From assembly GCA_032718475.1 (NCBI GenBank), contig JAUCBJ010009150.1:62001-126000 (forward strand): a stretch of DNA of 64,000 bases. The letters run 5' to 3'. Position numbers and translations under genes: made by a program. This document shows positions 46,687 to 60,339 of the stretch, piece by piece. This DNA is from Nemertoderma westbladi (taxonomy: Eukaryota > Xenacoelomorpha > Nemertodermatida > Nemertodermatidae). Positions within the stretch are counted from its first letter, which is position 1; every line of letters starts with the position of its first letter. The notes beneath the pieces were generated by a model. The model made no database searches. It was not told where the DNA came from and worked only from the letters and a program-made list of their open reading frames with translations.

Positions 46687-46846
46687 TTAATAACTAGTGC
46701 CCTACATAACAGCGCAGTGCACTTAATAACGAGTGCCCTACATAACGGCGCAGTGCACTTTATAACGGCGCAGTGCACTTCATAAAGGTGTAGTGCACTT
46801 CATAAAGGTATTAGTAGTGCACTTCATAACGATGCAGTGCACTTAA
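46687..46846. repeat. 36-bp satellite array, short form (unit 8)
   Basis: This array is 160 bp with GGTATTAGTAG in its degenerate end. Confidence 0.93.
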
Positions 46847-47855
46847 TGTTATATGCTATATTTCATGTTATATGCTATAGTACATGCTCTGCGATATACT
46901 ATATGGTATGGTATATGCTATGCTATATGCGATATGCTATAAGCTATATGTTATATATTATGCTATAGTACATGCTATGCTATATGCTATGCTATATGCT
47001 ATGCTATATGCTATGCTATATGCTATGCTATATGCTATGCTATATGCTATGCTATTTGCTAGGCTATATGCTATGCTATATGTTATAGGCTATGCTATAT
47101 GCTATATGTCATATGTTACATGTTATGCTATATGCAATGTCATGCTATATGTTATGGTATATGCCACGTTATGATATATGCTATGCTATGCTATATGTCA
47201 TATGCTATATGTTAAATGTTATGCTATATGCCATGTTATGTTATATGCTATAGTACATGCTAAGCTATATGCTCTATGCTATGCTATATGCTATATGCAA
47301 TATATCATATGCTATGCTATGTTATGCTATATGCCATATGCTATGATACAACCTATGCTGTATGCAATATATCATATGATATGCTATGTTATGCTATATG
47401 CTATGGTACATCCTATGCTATATGCTATGCTATGCTATGCTATGCTATATGCTATGCTATATGCTATGCTATATGCTGTGCTATATGATATGATATATGC
47501 TATGCTATATGTTATATACTATATGTTATATGTTATGCTATATGCCACGTTATGCATGCTATGCTATGCTATGCTATGTTATGCTATGCTATCATATGTT
47601 ATGTTGTTCTATGCTATGCTATGCTATGCTATGCTATGCTATACTATGCTATGCTATGCTCTGCTATGCTATGCTATGCTATGCTATGCTATGCTATACT
47701 ATGCTATGCTATGCTATGCTATGCTGTGCTATGCTATGCTATGTTAAGCTATATGCTATGCTATGCTATGCTATGCTATGCTATGCTATGCTATGCTATG
47801 CTATGCTATGCTATGCTATGTTAAGCTATGATATGCTATGTTATGCTATGCTATG
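46847..47855 (+). repeat. TATGC satellite block 8
   Basis: This block is 1009 bp. A 12-bp period (CTATGCTATATG) expands to about eight copies near 46970-47050, more than in other units. GATATACTATATGG near 46890 is private. Confidence 0.95.
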
Positions 47856-49266
47856 TTTGTCAAAATGACATTTTGACATGTCATTTTGCCAAAATGTCAT
47901 TTTCAAGTTGACATTTTGACATGTCATTTTGCCAAAATGTCATTTTCAAGTTGACATTTTGACATGTCATTTGCCAAAATGTCAATGTGTCAATATGTCA
48001 CTTTCAAATTGACAGTTTGACATGTCATTTTGTCAAAATGTCACTTTCAAATTGACATTTTGACATGTCATTTTGTCAAATGTCATTTTCAAGTTGACAT
48101 TTTGACATGTAATTTTGCCAAAATGTCACTTTCGAATTGACATTTTGACATGTCATTTTGCCAAAATGTCAATGTGTCAATATGTCACTTTCAAATTGAC
48201 AGTTTGACATGTCATTTTGTCAAAATGTAACTTTCAAATTGACATTTTGACATGTCAATTTGCCAAAATGTCACTTTCGAATTGACATTTTGACATGTTA
48301 TTTTGCCAAAATGTCACATTCGAATTGACATTTTGACATGTCATTTTGCCAAAAAGTCATTTTCAAGTTGACATTTTGACATGTCATTTGCCAAAATGTC
48401 AATGAGTCAATATGTCACTTTCAAATTGACAGTTTGACATGTTTTTTTATCAAAATGTCAATGTGTCAATATGTCACTTTCAAATTGACAGTTTGACATG
48501 TCATTTTGTAAAATGTCACTTTCAAATTGACATTTTGACATGTCATTTTGCCAAAATGTCATTTTCAAGTTGACATTTTGACATGTCATTTGCCAAAATG
48601 TCAATGTGTCAATATGTCACATTCAAATTGACAGTTTGACATGTCATTTTGTAAAATGTCACTTTCAAATTGACATTTTGACATGTCATTTTGCCAAAAT
48701 GTCATTTTCAAGTTGACATTTTGACATGTCATTTGCCAAAATGTCAATATGTCAATATGCCACTTTCAAATTGACAGTTTGACATGTCATTTTGTCAAAA
48801 TGTAACTTTCAAATTGACATTTTGACATGTCAATTTGCCAAAATGTCACTTTCGAATTGACATTTTGACATGTTATTTTGCCAAAATGTCACATTCGAAT
48901 TGACATTTTGACATGTCATTTTGCCAAAATGTCAATGAGTCAATATGTCACTTTCAAATTGACAGTTTGACATGTCATTTTGTCAAAATGTCAATGTGTC
49001 AATATGTCACTTTCAAATTGACAGTTTGACATGTCATTTTGTCAAAATGTCACTTTCAAATTGACATTTTGACATGTCATTTTGCCAAATGTCATTTTCA
49101 AGTTGACATTTTGACATGTAATTATGCCAAAATGTCACTTTCGAATTGACATTTTCACATGTCATTTTGCCAAAATGTCAATGTGTCAATATGTCACTTT
49201 CAAATTGACAGTTTGACATGTCATTTTGTCAAAATGTCATTTTCAAATTGACATTTTGACATGTCA
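47856..49266. repeat. 43-bp palindromic satellite block 9
   Basis: This 1411-bp block follows block 6 in order, but with GTTTTTTTATCAAAATG near 48440 and one fewer GTGTCAAT repeat at that point. Confidence 0.95.
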
Positions 49267-50014
49267 TATTTTATGAGATTTAAGGTATTTTTTCTTGAAA
49301 AAGCGAACATAACTTTTCTGAGTCCGTTTCTGTGACATTTAAAGAAAAGTTAACTTGTGATACTTCTTTTAGTGTTAAATTAACAGCAGATTCCAAATAC
49401 AGTAACCGTTTTTACATATGATTTGTAGTTCTCGCGATATTTGGGTTCAAACACAACGTTTTTTGATATTTTACGAAATTTAAGGTATTTTTTCTTGAAA
49501 AAGCAGACATAACTATTCCCAGTCCGTTTCTGTAACATTTAGAGAAAAGTTCACTTGTGATACTTCTTTTAGTGTTAAATTAACAGCAGATTCCAAATAC
49601 AGTAACCGTTTTTACATATGATTTGTAGTTCTCGCGATATTTGGGTTCAAACACGACGTTTTTTGATATTTTACGAAAATTAAGGTATTTTTTCTTGAAA
49701 AATCATACATAACTATTCCCAGTCCGTTTCTGTAACATTTAGAGAAAAGTTAACTTGTGATACTTCTTTTAGTGTTAAATTAACCGCAGATTCCAAATAC
49801 AGTAACCGTTTTTACATATGATTTGTAGTTCTCGCGATATTTGGGTTCAAACACAACGTTTTTTGATATTTTACGAAATTTAAGGTATTTTTTCTTGAAA
49901 AAGCAGACATAACTATTCCCAGTCCGTTTCTGTAACATTTAGAGAAAAGTTCACTTGTGATACTTCTTTTAGTGTTAAATTAACAGCAGATTCCAAATAC
50001 AGTAACCGTTTTTA
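49267..50014. repeat. 200-bp satellite, 4 copies (unit 9)
   Basis: Three full copies and a last 148-bp copy. AAATCATACATAAC is in the third copy rather than the last, so the copy order is rearranged relative to units 6 and 8. The second copy has ACACGACG and ACGAAAATTAAGG. Confidence 0.95.
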
Positions 50015-51967
50015 CTTAAATTGTAGATTTTGCAACAAAAATTAAAAAAAAATACGATTTGAGGGAATCACAACAAAACTTTTTAAGTTTAAAACAACCG
50101 GTTATGTTCAACATAACGGTAACGTATAACGGCATAACGGTACCAAAAATAACTTCATTTTAATAACAAAATAAACGGATAAACAGATGAGTAACCAGAA
50201 CCCGGTAGCACAAACATACAGATCAGTAACAGCAGTATCAACACCAGATTAGCACAAGACTTAATAAGTAAAATGAAAGCCGACTTCCACCACTGGGTAC
50301 GAACCTATTGCTTAACGAAATGTCCCTATTTATAATCGAATATGGTGCGAGCCACAAAGTCTGTGAGCCATAGCATATAGTTGAATGTAGAGCATGCATG
50401 GGCCATTGTCAGTCCGTTGAATTGAGATTTAGATGGAAAATCATATCATTAGCCAAAATGGAGCCTTCGCAAAACGTTTATCTAATGAACAATGTCTATT
50501 ATTTGGCCTAGCTAGTACAACTGTATGCCACCGTTCACGGACCCCGCCAACCCACCGAGTCCCTACAGATCTCCCTTGGGTTCCTCTTGGCCCTCGAAGT
50601 ATCGTATCTTATCCTTGGGATTGGGGATTATGGTAGCGCTGCCCGGCTTCCAGTCGATCGGACAGACGTCCCCGTGCTGGTCCGTGTACTGGAAGGCCTG
50701 CACGAGACGCAGGGTCTGTAAGGGTCCGTAAGTCGTTCTCAACATTATTGTGGGAATCTGGGAAGCCCAAGTTCGCACGGCGTGGGTTCGTGGATGCCAT
50801 AGCACGCGTCCCGACCTGGAGAAAACAATTAAGTGAAAATACAAATGAACAGTGACAAGTTATTTAAAAATCTCATATAATTAAATATCAATTAAACATC
50901 AATAAACACAAACACATATTTAATAATAAACAAACACACCAACACTTATATAATGTAGGAATGAATAATTACCCGTTGTAACAATAATTGCAAGCCAGAC
51001 GTCCCAACACTTTAATAAATAATTCATTGCGAACGACTTGCTGGTAATGTTGTGAATAAACAGTAAATCTAAACTCTAAATAATCAATTGTAATTAAACT
51101 TTAAACCAAAGCGATTTTAAATAAGAAACTTTGTTAAACGTAACTTATAATATATTCAGCTACTGAGGAAGCAGCGCTTATTATATATTGGTGTTGGTGT
51201 CTGTAATACAAAACGAACAAATGTCTGGCCATTGACCTTGTGTCTTTGTGTGAAGCCGCGCTATCCAATAATAAGACGGTATAACAATTATTGGTTGTTC
51301 AAGCAAAGGCAATGTATACGTTAATGTATAATAATATGTTGCTTGGCGTGGGTGGCTGAGGCCTTGGCCTTGGTTGGTTAGTTTCCAGGGTGATATGTTC
51401 TAGAATATTAAATTATTTACCTTGAGTGAACCAAACCAACCACCCACACAATGCTGAAGCACACTTGTATCCCAGCCGTCCAGCCCAGCCCGGCTGGCGC
51501 CTCCTACAATACAATGCAAGCAGCTCAGCTCAATATTGCTTGAAAATTCTCTTGTAAATATTTTCCAACTCAATAAATAATTACACTTGAAATGCACTAT
51601 AGAGGGGTGGTGAGGTGTTAGCGATGTCGCCCGGTGATTCTGAGCGTTTTTGGTGATCATTTGCTTAAAATATATTTTTTATGCTCTATCTCGTGGTGTC
51701 TGTTAGAACGCGCGAAAATGAAAATCGATGCTCATTTTTGAAAAAAATCGGAAGTTATTTCGATAAATTATGGCTAATTTTGGGAAGGGCTTTTGTGTTG
51801 GCAATTTATTATTTAATACAGTTGAATATTTGGCTGAATTGAAGTTCATTAACCCGGGTAATTAAATTGAAATAACAAGTTATTTTGCAAAATTATGGCT
51901 AATTTTGGGAAGGGCTTTTGGAATGGCATTGAAATTGAAATGAAAGGTGTTCTTAGGAGAATTTGAA
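50015..51967. repeat. Low-copy core of unit 9
   Basis: Type B. Near 51462 it reads AAGCACACTTGTATCC, a private deletion relative to AGCACAGCGCATTGTATCC. The palindrome centre is C instead of A. Confidence 0.85.
50563..50815 (-). pseudogene. 2-Cys peroxiredoxin exon remnant, unit 9
   Basis: Translation is identical to the other copies; the cysteine codon is TGT. Acceptor and stop codon are intact. Confidence 0.78.
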
Positions 51968-52127
51968 TTAATAACTAGTGCCCTACATAACAGCGCAGTG
52001 CACTTAATAACGAGTGCCCTACATAACGGCGCAGTGCACTTTATAACGGCGCAGTGCACTTCATAAAGGTGTAGTGCACTTCATAAAGGTGTTAGTAGTG
52101 CACTTCATAACGATGCAGTGCACTTAA
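51968..52127. repeat. 36-bp satellite array, short form (unit 9)
   Basis: This 160-bp array with GGTGTTAG is the last short array before the long form returns. Confidence 0.93.
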
Positions 52128-53144
52128 TGTTATATGCTATATTTCATGTTATATGCTATAGTACATGCTCTGCGATATGCTATATGGTATGGTATATGCT
52201 ATGCTATATGCGATATGCTATAAGCTATATGTTATATGTTATGCTATAGTACATGCTATGCTATATGCTATGCTATATGCTATGCTATATGCTATGCTAT
52301 ATGCTATGCTATATGCTATGCTATTTGCTAGGCTATATGCTATGCTATATGTTATAGGCTATGCTATATGCTATATGTCATATGTTATATGTTATGCTAT
52401 ATGCAATGTCATGCTATATGTTATGGTATATGCCACGTTATGATATATGCTATGCTATGCTATATGTCATATGCTATATGTTAAATGTTATGCTATATGC
52501 CATGTTATGTTATATGCTATAGTACATGCTAAGCTATATGCTCTATGCTATGCTATATGCTATATGCAATATATCATATGCTATGCTATGTTATGCTATA
52601 TGCCATATGCTATGATACATCCTATGCTATATGCAATATATCATATGATATGCTATGTTATGCTATATGCTATGGTACATCCTATGCTATATGCTATGCT
52701 ATGCTATATGCTATGCTATATGCTATGCTATATGATATGATATATGCTATGCTATATGTTATATACTATATGTTATATGTTATGCTATATGCCACGTTAT
52801 GCATGCTATGCTATGCTATGCTATGTTATGCTATGCTATCATATGTTATGTTGTTCTATGCTATGCTATGCTATGCTATGTTATGCTATGCTATGCTATG
52901 CTATGCTATGCTATGCTATGCTATGCTATGCTATGCTATGCTATGCTATGCTATGCTATGCTATGCTATGCTATGCTATGCTATGCTATGCTATGCTATG
53001 CTATGCTATGCTATGCTATGCTATGCTATGCTATGCTATGCTATGCTATGCTATGTTAAGCTATGATATGCTATGCTATGCTATCTATGCTATGCTATGC
53101 TATGCTATGTTAAGCTATGATATGCTATGTTATGCAATGCTATG
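52128..53144 (+). repeat. TATGC satellite block 9
   Basis: This block ends in a long, nearly pure TATGC run from about 52880 to 53053. The boundary then appears twice: once as GTTAAGCTATGATATGC near 53053 and again near 53108. The last has GCAATGCTATG. Confidence 0.95.
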
Positions 53145-54442
53145 TTTGTCAAAATGACATTTTGACATGTCATTTTGCCAAAATGTCACTTTCGAATTGA
53201 CATTTTGACATGTCATTTTGCCAAAATGTCAATGTGTCAATATGTTACTTTCAAATTTACAGTTTGACATGTCATTTTGTAAAATGTCACTTTCAAATTG
53301 ACATTTTGACATGTCATTTTGCCAAAATGTCATTTTCAAGTTGACATTTTGACATGTCATTTGCCAAAATGTCAATGTGTCAATATGTCACTTTCAAATT
53401 GACAGTTTGACATGTCATTTTGTCAAAATGTCACTTTCAAATTGACATTTTGACATGTCATTTTGCCAAATGTCATTTTCAAGTTGACATTTTGACATGT
53501 AATTTTGCCAAAATGTCACTTTCGAATTGACATTTTGACATGTCATTTTGCCAAAATGTCAATGTGTCAATATGTCACTTTCAAATTGACAGTTTGACAT
53601 GTCATTTTGTCAAAATGTCACTTTCAAATTGACATTTTGACATGTCAATTTGCCAAAATGTCACTTTCGAATTGACATTTTGACATGTTATTTTGTCAAA
53701 ATGTCACTTTCGAATTGACATTTTCACATGTCATTTTGCCAAAATGTCAATGAGTCAATATGTCACTTTCAAATTGACAGTTTGACATGTTATTTTGTCA
53801 AAATGTCAATGTGTCAATATGTCACTTTCAAATTGACAGTTTGACATGTCATTTTGTAAAATGTCACTTTCAAATTGACATTTTGACATGTCATTTTGCC
53901 AAAATGTCATTTTCAAGTTGACATTTTGACATGTCATTTGCCAAAATGTCAATGTGTCAATATGTCACATTCAAATTGACAGTTTGACATGTCATTTTGT
54001 AAAATGTCACTTTCAAATTGACATTTTGACATGTCATTTTGCCAAAATGTCATTTTCAAGTTGACATTTTGACATGTCATTTGCCAAAATGTCAATATGT
54101 CAATATGCCACTTTCAAATTGACAGTTTGACATGTCATTTTGTCAAAATGTCACTTTCAAATTGACAGTTTGACATGTCATTTTGTCAATGTCCTTTCAA
54201 ATTGACATTTTGACATGTCATTTTGCCAAATGTCATTTTCAAGTTGACATTTTGACATGTAATTTTGCCAAAATGTCACTTTCGAATTGACATTTTGACA
54301 TGTCATTTTGCCAAAATGTCAATGTGTCAATATGTCACTTTCAAATTGACAGTTGGACATGTCATTTTGTCAAAATGTCACTTTCAAATTGACATTTTGA
54401 CATGTCATTTTGTCAAATTGTCATTTTCAAATTGACATGTCA
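53145..54442. repeat. 43-bp palindromic satellite block 10
   Basis: This 1298-bp block carries small lesions absent elsewhere: GTCAATGTCCTTTCAAA near 54187 and a shortened last monomer (CAAATTGACATGTCA near 54428). Confidence 0.95.
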
Positions 54443-54790
54443 TATTTTATGAGATTTAAGGTATTTTTTCTTGAAAAAGCGAACATAACTTTTCTGAGTC
54501 CGTTTCTGTGACATTTAAAGAAAAGTTAACTTGTGATACTTCTTTTAGTGTTAAATTAACCGCAGATTCCAAATACAGTAACCGTTTTTACATATGATTT
54601 GTAGTTCTCGCGATATTTGGGTTCAAACACAACGTTTTTTGATATTTTACGAAATTTAAGGTATTTTTTCTTGAAAAAGCAAACATAACTATTCCCAGTC
54701 CGTTTCTGTAACATTTAGAGAAAAGTTCACTTGTGATACTTCTTTTAGTGTTAAATTAACAGCAGATTCCAAATACAGTAACCGTTTTTA
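54443..54790. repeat. 200-bp satellite, 2 copies (unit 10)
   Basis: One full first-type copy (AAGCGAACATAACTTTTC) and one last-type copy of 148 bp. Confidence 0.95.
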
Positions 54791-56747
54791 CTTAAATTGT
54801 AGATTTTGCAACAAAAATTAAAAAAAAATACGATTTGAGGGAATCACAACAAAACTTTTTAAGTTTAAAACAACCGGTTATGTTAAACATAACGGTAACG
54901 TATAACGGCATAACGTTACCAAAAATAACTTCATTTTAATAACAAAATAAACGGATAAACAGATGAGTAACCAGAACCCGGTAGCACAAACATACAGATC
55001 AGTAACAGCAGTATCAACACCAGATTAGCACAAGACTTAATAAGTAAAATGAAAGCCGACTTCCACCACTGGGTACGAACCTATTGCTTAACGAAATGTC
55101 CTTATTTATAATCGAATATGGTGCGAGCCACAAAGTCTGTGAGCCATAGCATATAGTTGAATGTAGAGCATGCATGGGCCATTGTCAGTCCGTTGAATTG
55201 AGATTTAGAGGGAAAATCATATCATTAGCCAAAATGGAGCCTTCGCAAAACGTTTATCTAATGAACAATGTCTATTATTTGGCCTAGCTAGTACAACTGT
55301 ATGCCACCGTTCACGGACCCCGCCAACCCACCGAGTCCCTACAGATCTCCCTTGGGTTCCTCTTGGCCCTCGAAGTATCGTATCTTATCCTTGGGATTGG
55401 GGATTATGGTAGCGCTGCCCGGCTTCCAGTCGATCGGACAGACGTCCCCGTGCTGGTCCGTGTACTGGAAGGCCTGCACGAGACGCAGGGTCTGTAAGGG
55501 TCCGTAAGTCGTTCTCAACATTATTGTGGGAATCTGGGAAGCCCAAGTTCGCACGGCGTGGGTTCGTGGATGCCATAGGACGCGTCCCGACCTGGAGAAA
55601 ACAATTAAGTGAAAATACAAATGAACAGTGACATGTTATTTAAAAATCTCATATAATTAAATGTCAATTAAACATCAATAAACACAAACACATATTTAAT
55701 AATAAACAAACACACCAACACTTATATAGTGTAGGAATGAATAATTACCCGTTGTAACAATAATTGCAAGCCAGACGTCCCAACACTTTAATAAATAATT
55801 CATTGCGAACGACTTGCTGGTAATGTTGTGAATAAACAGTAAATCTAAACTCTAAATAATCAATTGTAATTAAACTTTAAACCAAAGCGATTTTAAATAA
55901 GAAACTTTGTTAAACGTAACTTATAATATATTCAGCTACTGAGGAGGCAGCGCTTATTATATATTGGTGTTGGTGTCTGTAATACAAAACGAACAAATGT
56001 CTGGCCATTGACCTTGTGTCTTTGTGTGAAGCCGCGCTATCCAATAATAAGACGGTATAACAATTATTGGTTGTTCAAGCAAAGGCAATGTATACGTTAA
56101 TGTATAATAATATGTTGCTTGGCGTGGGTGGCTGAGGCCTTGGCCTTGGTTGGTTAGTTTCCAGGGTGATATGTTCTAGAATATTAAATTATTTACCTTG
56201 AGTGAACCAAACCAACCACCCACACAATGCTGAAGAACATCGCATTGTATCCCAGCCGTCCAGCCCAGCCCGGCTGGCGCCTCCTACAACACAATGCAAG
56301 CAGCTCAGCTCAATATTGCTTGAAAATTCTCTTGTAAATATTTTCCAACTCAATAAATAATTACACTTGAAATGCACTATAGAGGGGTGGGGAGGTGTTA
56401 GCGGTGTCGCCAGGCGATTCTAACTGTTTTTGGGGATCATTTCCTTAAAATATATTTTTTATGCTCTATCTCGTGGTGTCGGTTAGAACGCGCGAAAATG
56501 AAAATCGATGGTCATTTTTGAAAAAAATCGGAAGTTATTTCGATAAATTATGGCTAATTTTGGGAAGGGCTTTTGTGTTGGCAATTTATTATTTAATACA
56601 GTTGAATATTTGGCTGAATTGAAGTTCATTAACCCGGGTAATTAAATTGAAATAACAAGTTATTTTGCAAAATGATGGCTAATTTTGGGAAGGGCTTTTG
56701 GAATGGAAATCAAATTTAAATGAAAGGTGTTCTTAGGAGAATTTGAA
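54791..56747. repeat. Low-copy core of unit 10 (A/B mosaic)
   Basis: It starts B-like (CCCGGCTGG near 56272, TTTTCCAACTC near 56340) and turns A-like about 60 bp later (GCGGTGTCGCCAGGCGATTC near 56400, GGGGATCATTTCC). Private changes shared only with unit 11 include AAGAACATCGCATTG and AAATGTCAATTAAAC. Confidence 0.85.
55339..55591 (-). pseudogene. 2-Cys peroxiredoxin exon remnant, unit 10
   Basis: One silent change is present: the valine codon at 55579-55581 is GTC instead of GTG. The rest of the translation is unchanged; the cysteine codon is TGT. Confidence 0.78.
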
Positions 56748-57087
56748 TTAATAACGAGTGCCTTACATAACGGCGCAGTGCACTTAATAACGAGTGCACT
56801 ACATAACGGCGCAGTGCACTTAATAACTAGTGCCCTACATAACAGCGCATTGCACTTAATAACGAGTGCACTACATAACGGCGCAGTGCACTTAATAACG
56901 AGTGCACTACATAACGGCGCAGTGCACTTAATAACTAGTGCCCTACATAACAGCGCATTGCACTTAATAACGAGTGCCCTACATAACGGCGCAGTGCACT
57001 TTATAACGGTGCAGTGCACTTGATAAAGGTGTAGTGCACTTCATAAAGGTGTTAGTAGTGCACTTCATAACGATGCAGTGCACTTAA
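56748..57087. repeat. 36-bp satellite array, intermediate-long form (unit 10)
   Basis: At 340 bp it has about seven regular monomers, three fewer than units 1-3, with CGAGTGCCTTAC in the first. Confidence 0.95.
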
Positions 57088-58907
57088 TGTTATATGCTAT
57101 ATTTCATGTTATATGCTATAGTACATGCTCTGCGATATGCTATATGGTATGGTATATGCGATATGCTATAAGCTATATGTCATATGTTATATGTTATGCT
57201 ATATGCACTGTCATGCTATATGTTATGGTATATACAATGTTATATGCTATATGTTGTTATATGCTATAGTACATGCTAAGCTTAATGCTATGCTATATGC
57301 AATTCTATATGCTATGCTATATGTTATATGCTATAGTACATGCTAAGCTAAATGCTATGCTATATGCAATTCTATATGCTATGCTATATGTTATATGCTA
57401 TATGTTATGCTATATGCCACGTTATGCTATATGCTATGCTATATGTCATATGCTATATGTTATATAGCCTATGCTATATGCTATATGTCATATGTTATAT
57501 GTTGTGCTATATGCAATGTCATGCTATATGTTATGGTATATACAATGTTATATGCTATATGTTGTTATATGCTATAGTACATGCTAAGCTTAATGCTATG
57601 CTATATGTAATTCTATATGCTATGCTATATGTTATATGCTATAGTACATGCTAAGCTAAATGCTATGTTATATGCAATTCTATATGCTATGCTATATGTT
57701 ATATGCTATATGTTATGCTATATACCACGTTATGCTATATGCTATGTTATAGGTCATATGCTATATGTTATATAGCCTATGCTATATGCTATATGTCATA
57801 TTTTATATGTTATGCTATATGCAATGTCATGCTATATGTTATGGTATATACAATGTTATATGCTATATGTTGTTATATGCTATAGTACATGCTAAGCTAT
57901 ATGCTATGCTATATGCAATGCTATATGCTATGCTATATGTTATATGCTATAGTACATGCTAAGCTAAATGCTATGCTATATGCAATTCTATATGCTATGC
58001 TATATGTTATATGCTATATGTTATGCTATATACCACGTTATGCTATATGCTATGTTATAGGTCATATGCTATATGTTATATAGCCTATGCTATATGCTAT
58101 ATGTCATATGTTATATGTTATGCTATATGCAATGTCATGCTATATGTTATGGTATATACAATGTTATATGCTATATGTTGTTATATGCTATAGTACATGC
58201 TAAGCTATATGCTATGCTATATGCAATGCTATATGCTATGCTATATGTTATATGATATATGTTATGCTATATGCCACGTTATGATATATGCTATGCTATG
58301 CTATATGTCATATGCTATATGTTAAATGTTATGCTATATGCCATGTTATGTTATATGCTATAGTACATGCTAAGCTATATGCTCTATGCTATGCTATATG
58401 ATATATATCATATGCTATATGCTATGGTACATCCTATGCTATGGTGTGCTATGCTATGCTATGCTATGCTATTCTATGATATGCTATGCTATGCTATGCT
58501 ATATGCTATGGTACATCCTATGCTATATGCTATATGCAATATATCATATGCTGTGCTATGCTATGCTATGCTATGCTATGCTATGCTATGCTATGCTATG
58601 CTATACTATGTTATGCTATGCTATGCTATGCTATGCTATGCTATGCTATGCTATGCTATGTTAAGCTATGATATGCTATGTTATGCTATGCTATGCTATG
58701 CTATGCTGTTCTATGATATGCTATGCTATGCTATGCTATGCTATATGCTATGGTACATCCTATGCTATATGCTATATGCAATATATCATATGCTATGCTA
58801 TGCTATGCTATGCTATGCTTTGCTATGCTATGCTATGCTATGATATGCTAAGCTATGCTATGCTATGCTATGTTAAGCTATGATATGCTATGTTATGCTA
58901 TGCTATG
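57088..58907 (+). repeat. TATGC satellite block 10 with 308-bp higher-order period
   Basis: A long complex part repeats every 308 bp: matching stretches begin at 57395, 57703 and 58011, each with GCC/ACC-ACGTTATGC, TATATAGCC and GGTATATACAATG. The pure pentamer part is at the right, with GGTACATCC cassettes. Confidence 0.95.
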
Positions 58908-59192
58908 TTTGTCAAAATGACATTTTGACATGTCATTTTGCAAAAATGTCACTTTCAAATTGACAGTTTGACATGTCATTTTGTCAAAATGTCACTTTCA
59001 AATTGACATTTTGACATGTCATTTTGCCAAATGTCATTTTCAAGTTGACATTTTGACATGTCATTTTGCCAAAATGTCATTTTCAAGTTGACATTTTGAC
59101 ATGTCATTTTGTCAAAATGTCATTTTCAAATTGACATTTTGACATGTCATTTTGTCAAAATGTCATTTTCAAATTGACATTTTGACATGTCA
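58908..59192. repeat. 43-bp palindromic satellite block 11, shortest
   Basis: At only 285 bp, its left end matches blocks 2-4 (GCAAAAATGTCAC) and its right end is the usual boundary, so most of the array has been lost. Confidence 0.93.
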
Positions 59193-60339
59193 TATTTTAT
59201 GAGATTTAAGGTATTTTTTCTTGAAAAAGCGAACATAACTTTTCTGAGTCCGTTTCTGTAACATTTAAAGAAAAGTTCACTTGTGATACTTCTTTTAGTG
59301 TTAAATTAACCGCAGATTCCAAATACAGTAACCGTTTTTACATATGATTTGTAGTTCTCGCGATATTGGGGTTCAAACACAACGTTTTTTGATATTTTAC
59401 GAAATTAAGGTATTTTTTCTTGAAAAAGCAAACGTAACTATTCCCAGTCCGTTTCTGTAACATTTAGAGACAAGTTCACTTGTGATACTTCTTTTAGTGT
59501 TAAATTAACCGCAGATTCCAAATACAGTAACCGTTTTTACATATGATTTGTAGTTCTCGCGATATTTGGGTTCAAACACAACGTTTTTTGATATTTTACG
59601 AAATTTAAGGTATTTTTTCTTGAAAAAGCAGACATAACTATTCCCAGTCCGTTTCTGTAACATTTAGAGAAAAGTTCACTTGTGATACTTCTTTTAGTGT
59701 TAAATTAACCGCAGATTCCAAATACAGTAACCGTTTTTACATATGATTTGTAGTTCTCGCGATATTTGGGTTCAAACACAACGTTTTTTGATATTTTACG
59801 AAATTTAAGGTATTTTTTCTTGAAAAAGCAGACATAACTATTCCCAGTCCGTTTCTGTAACATTTAGAGAAAAGTTCACTTGTGATACTTCTTTTAGTGT
59901 TAAATTAACCGCAGATTCCAAATACAGTAACCGTTTTTACATATGATTTGTAGTTCTCGCGATATTTGGGTTCAAACACAACGTTTTTTGATATTTTATG
60001 AAATTTAAGGTATTTTTTCTTGAAAAATCATACATAACTATTCCCAGTCCGTTTCTGTAACATTTAGAGAAAAGTTCACTTGTGATACTTCTTTTAGTGT
60101 TAAATTAACCGCAGATTCCAAATACAGTAACCGTTTTTACATATGATTTGTAGTTCTCGCGATATTTGGGTTCAAACACAACGTTTTTTGATATTTTATG
60201 AAATTTAAGGTATTTTTTCTTGAAAAATCATACATAACTATTCCCAGTCCGTTTCTGTAACATTTAGAGAAAAGTTCACTTGTGATACTTCTTTTAGTGT
60301 TAAATTAACAGCAGATTCCAAATACAGTAACCGTTTTTA
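59193..60339. repeat. 200-bp satellite, 6 copies (unit 11)
   Basis: Five full copies (one of 199 bp, near 59400) and a last 148-bp copy, the most in the window. The fourth and fifth starts read TATTTTATGAAATTT and the copies that follow have AAATCATACATAAC, suggesting a recent local duplication. Confidence 0.95.
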
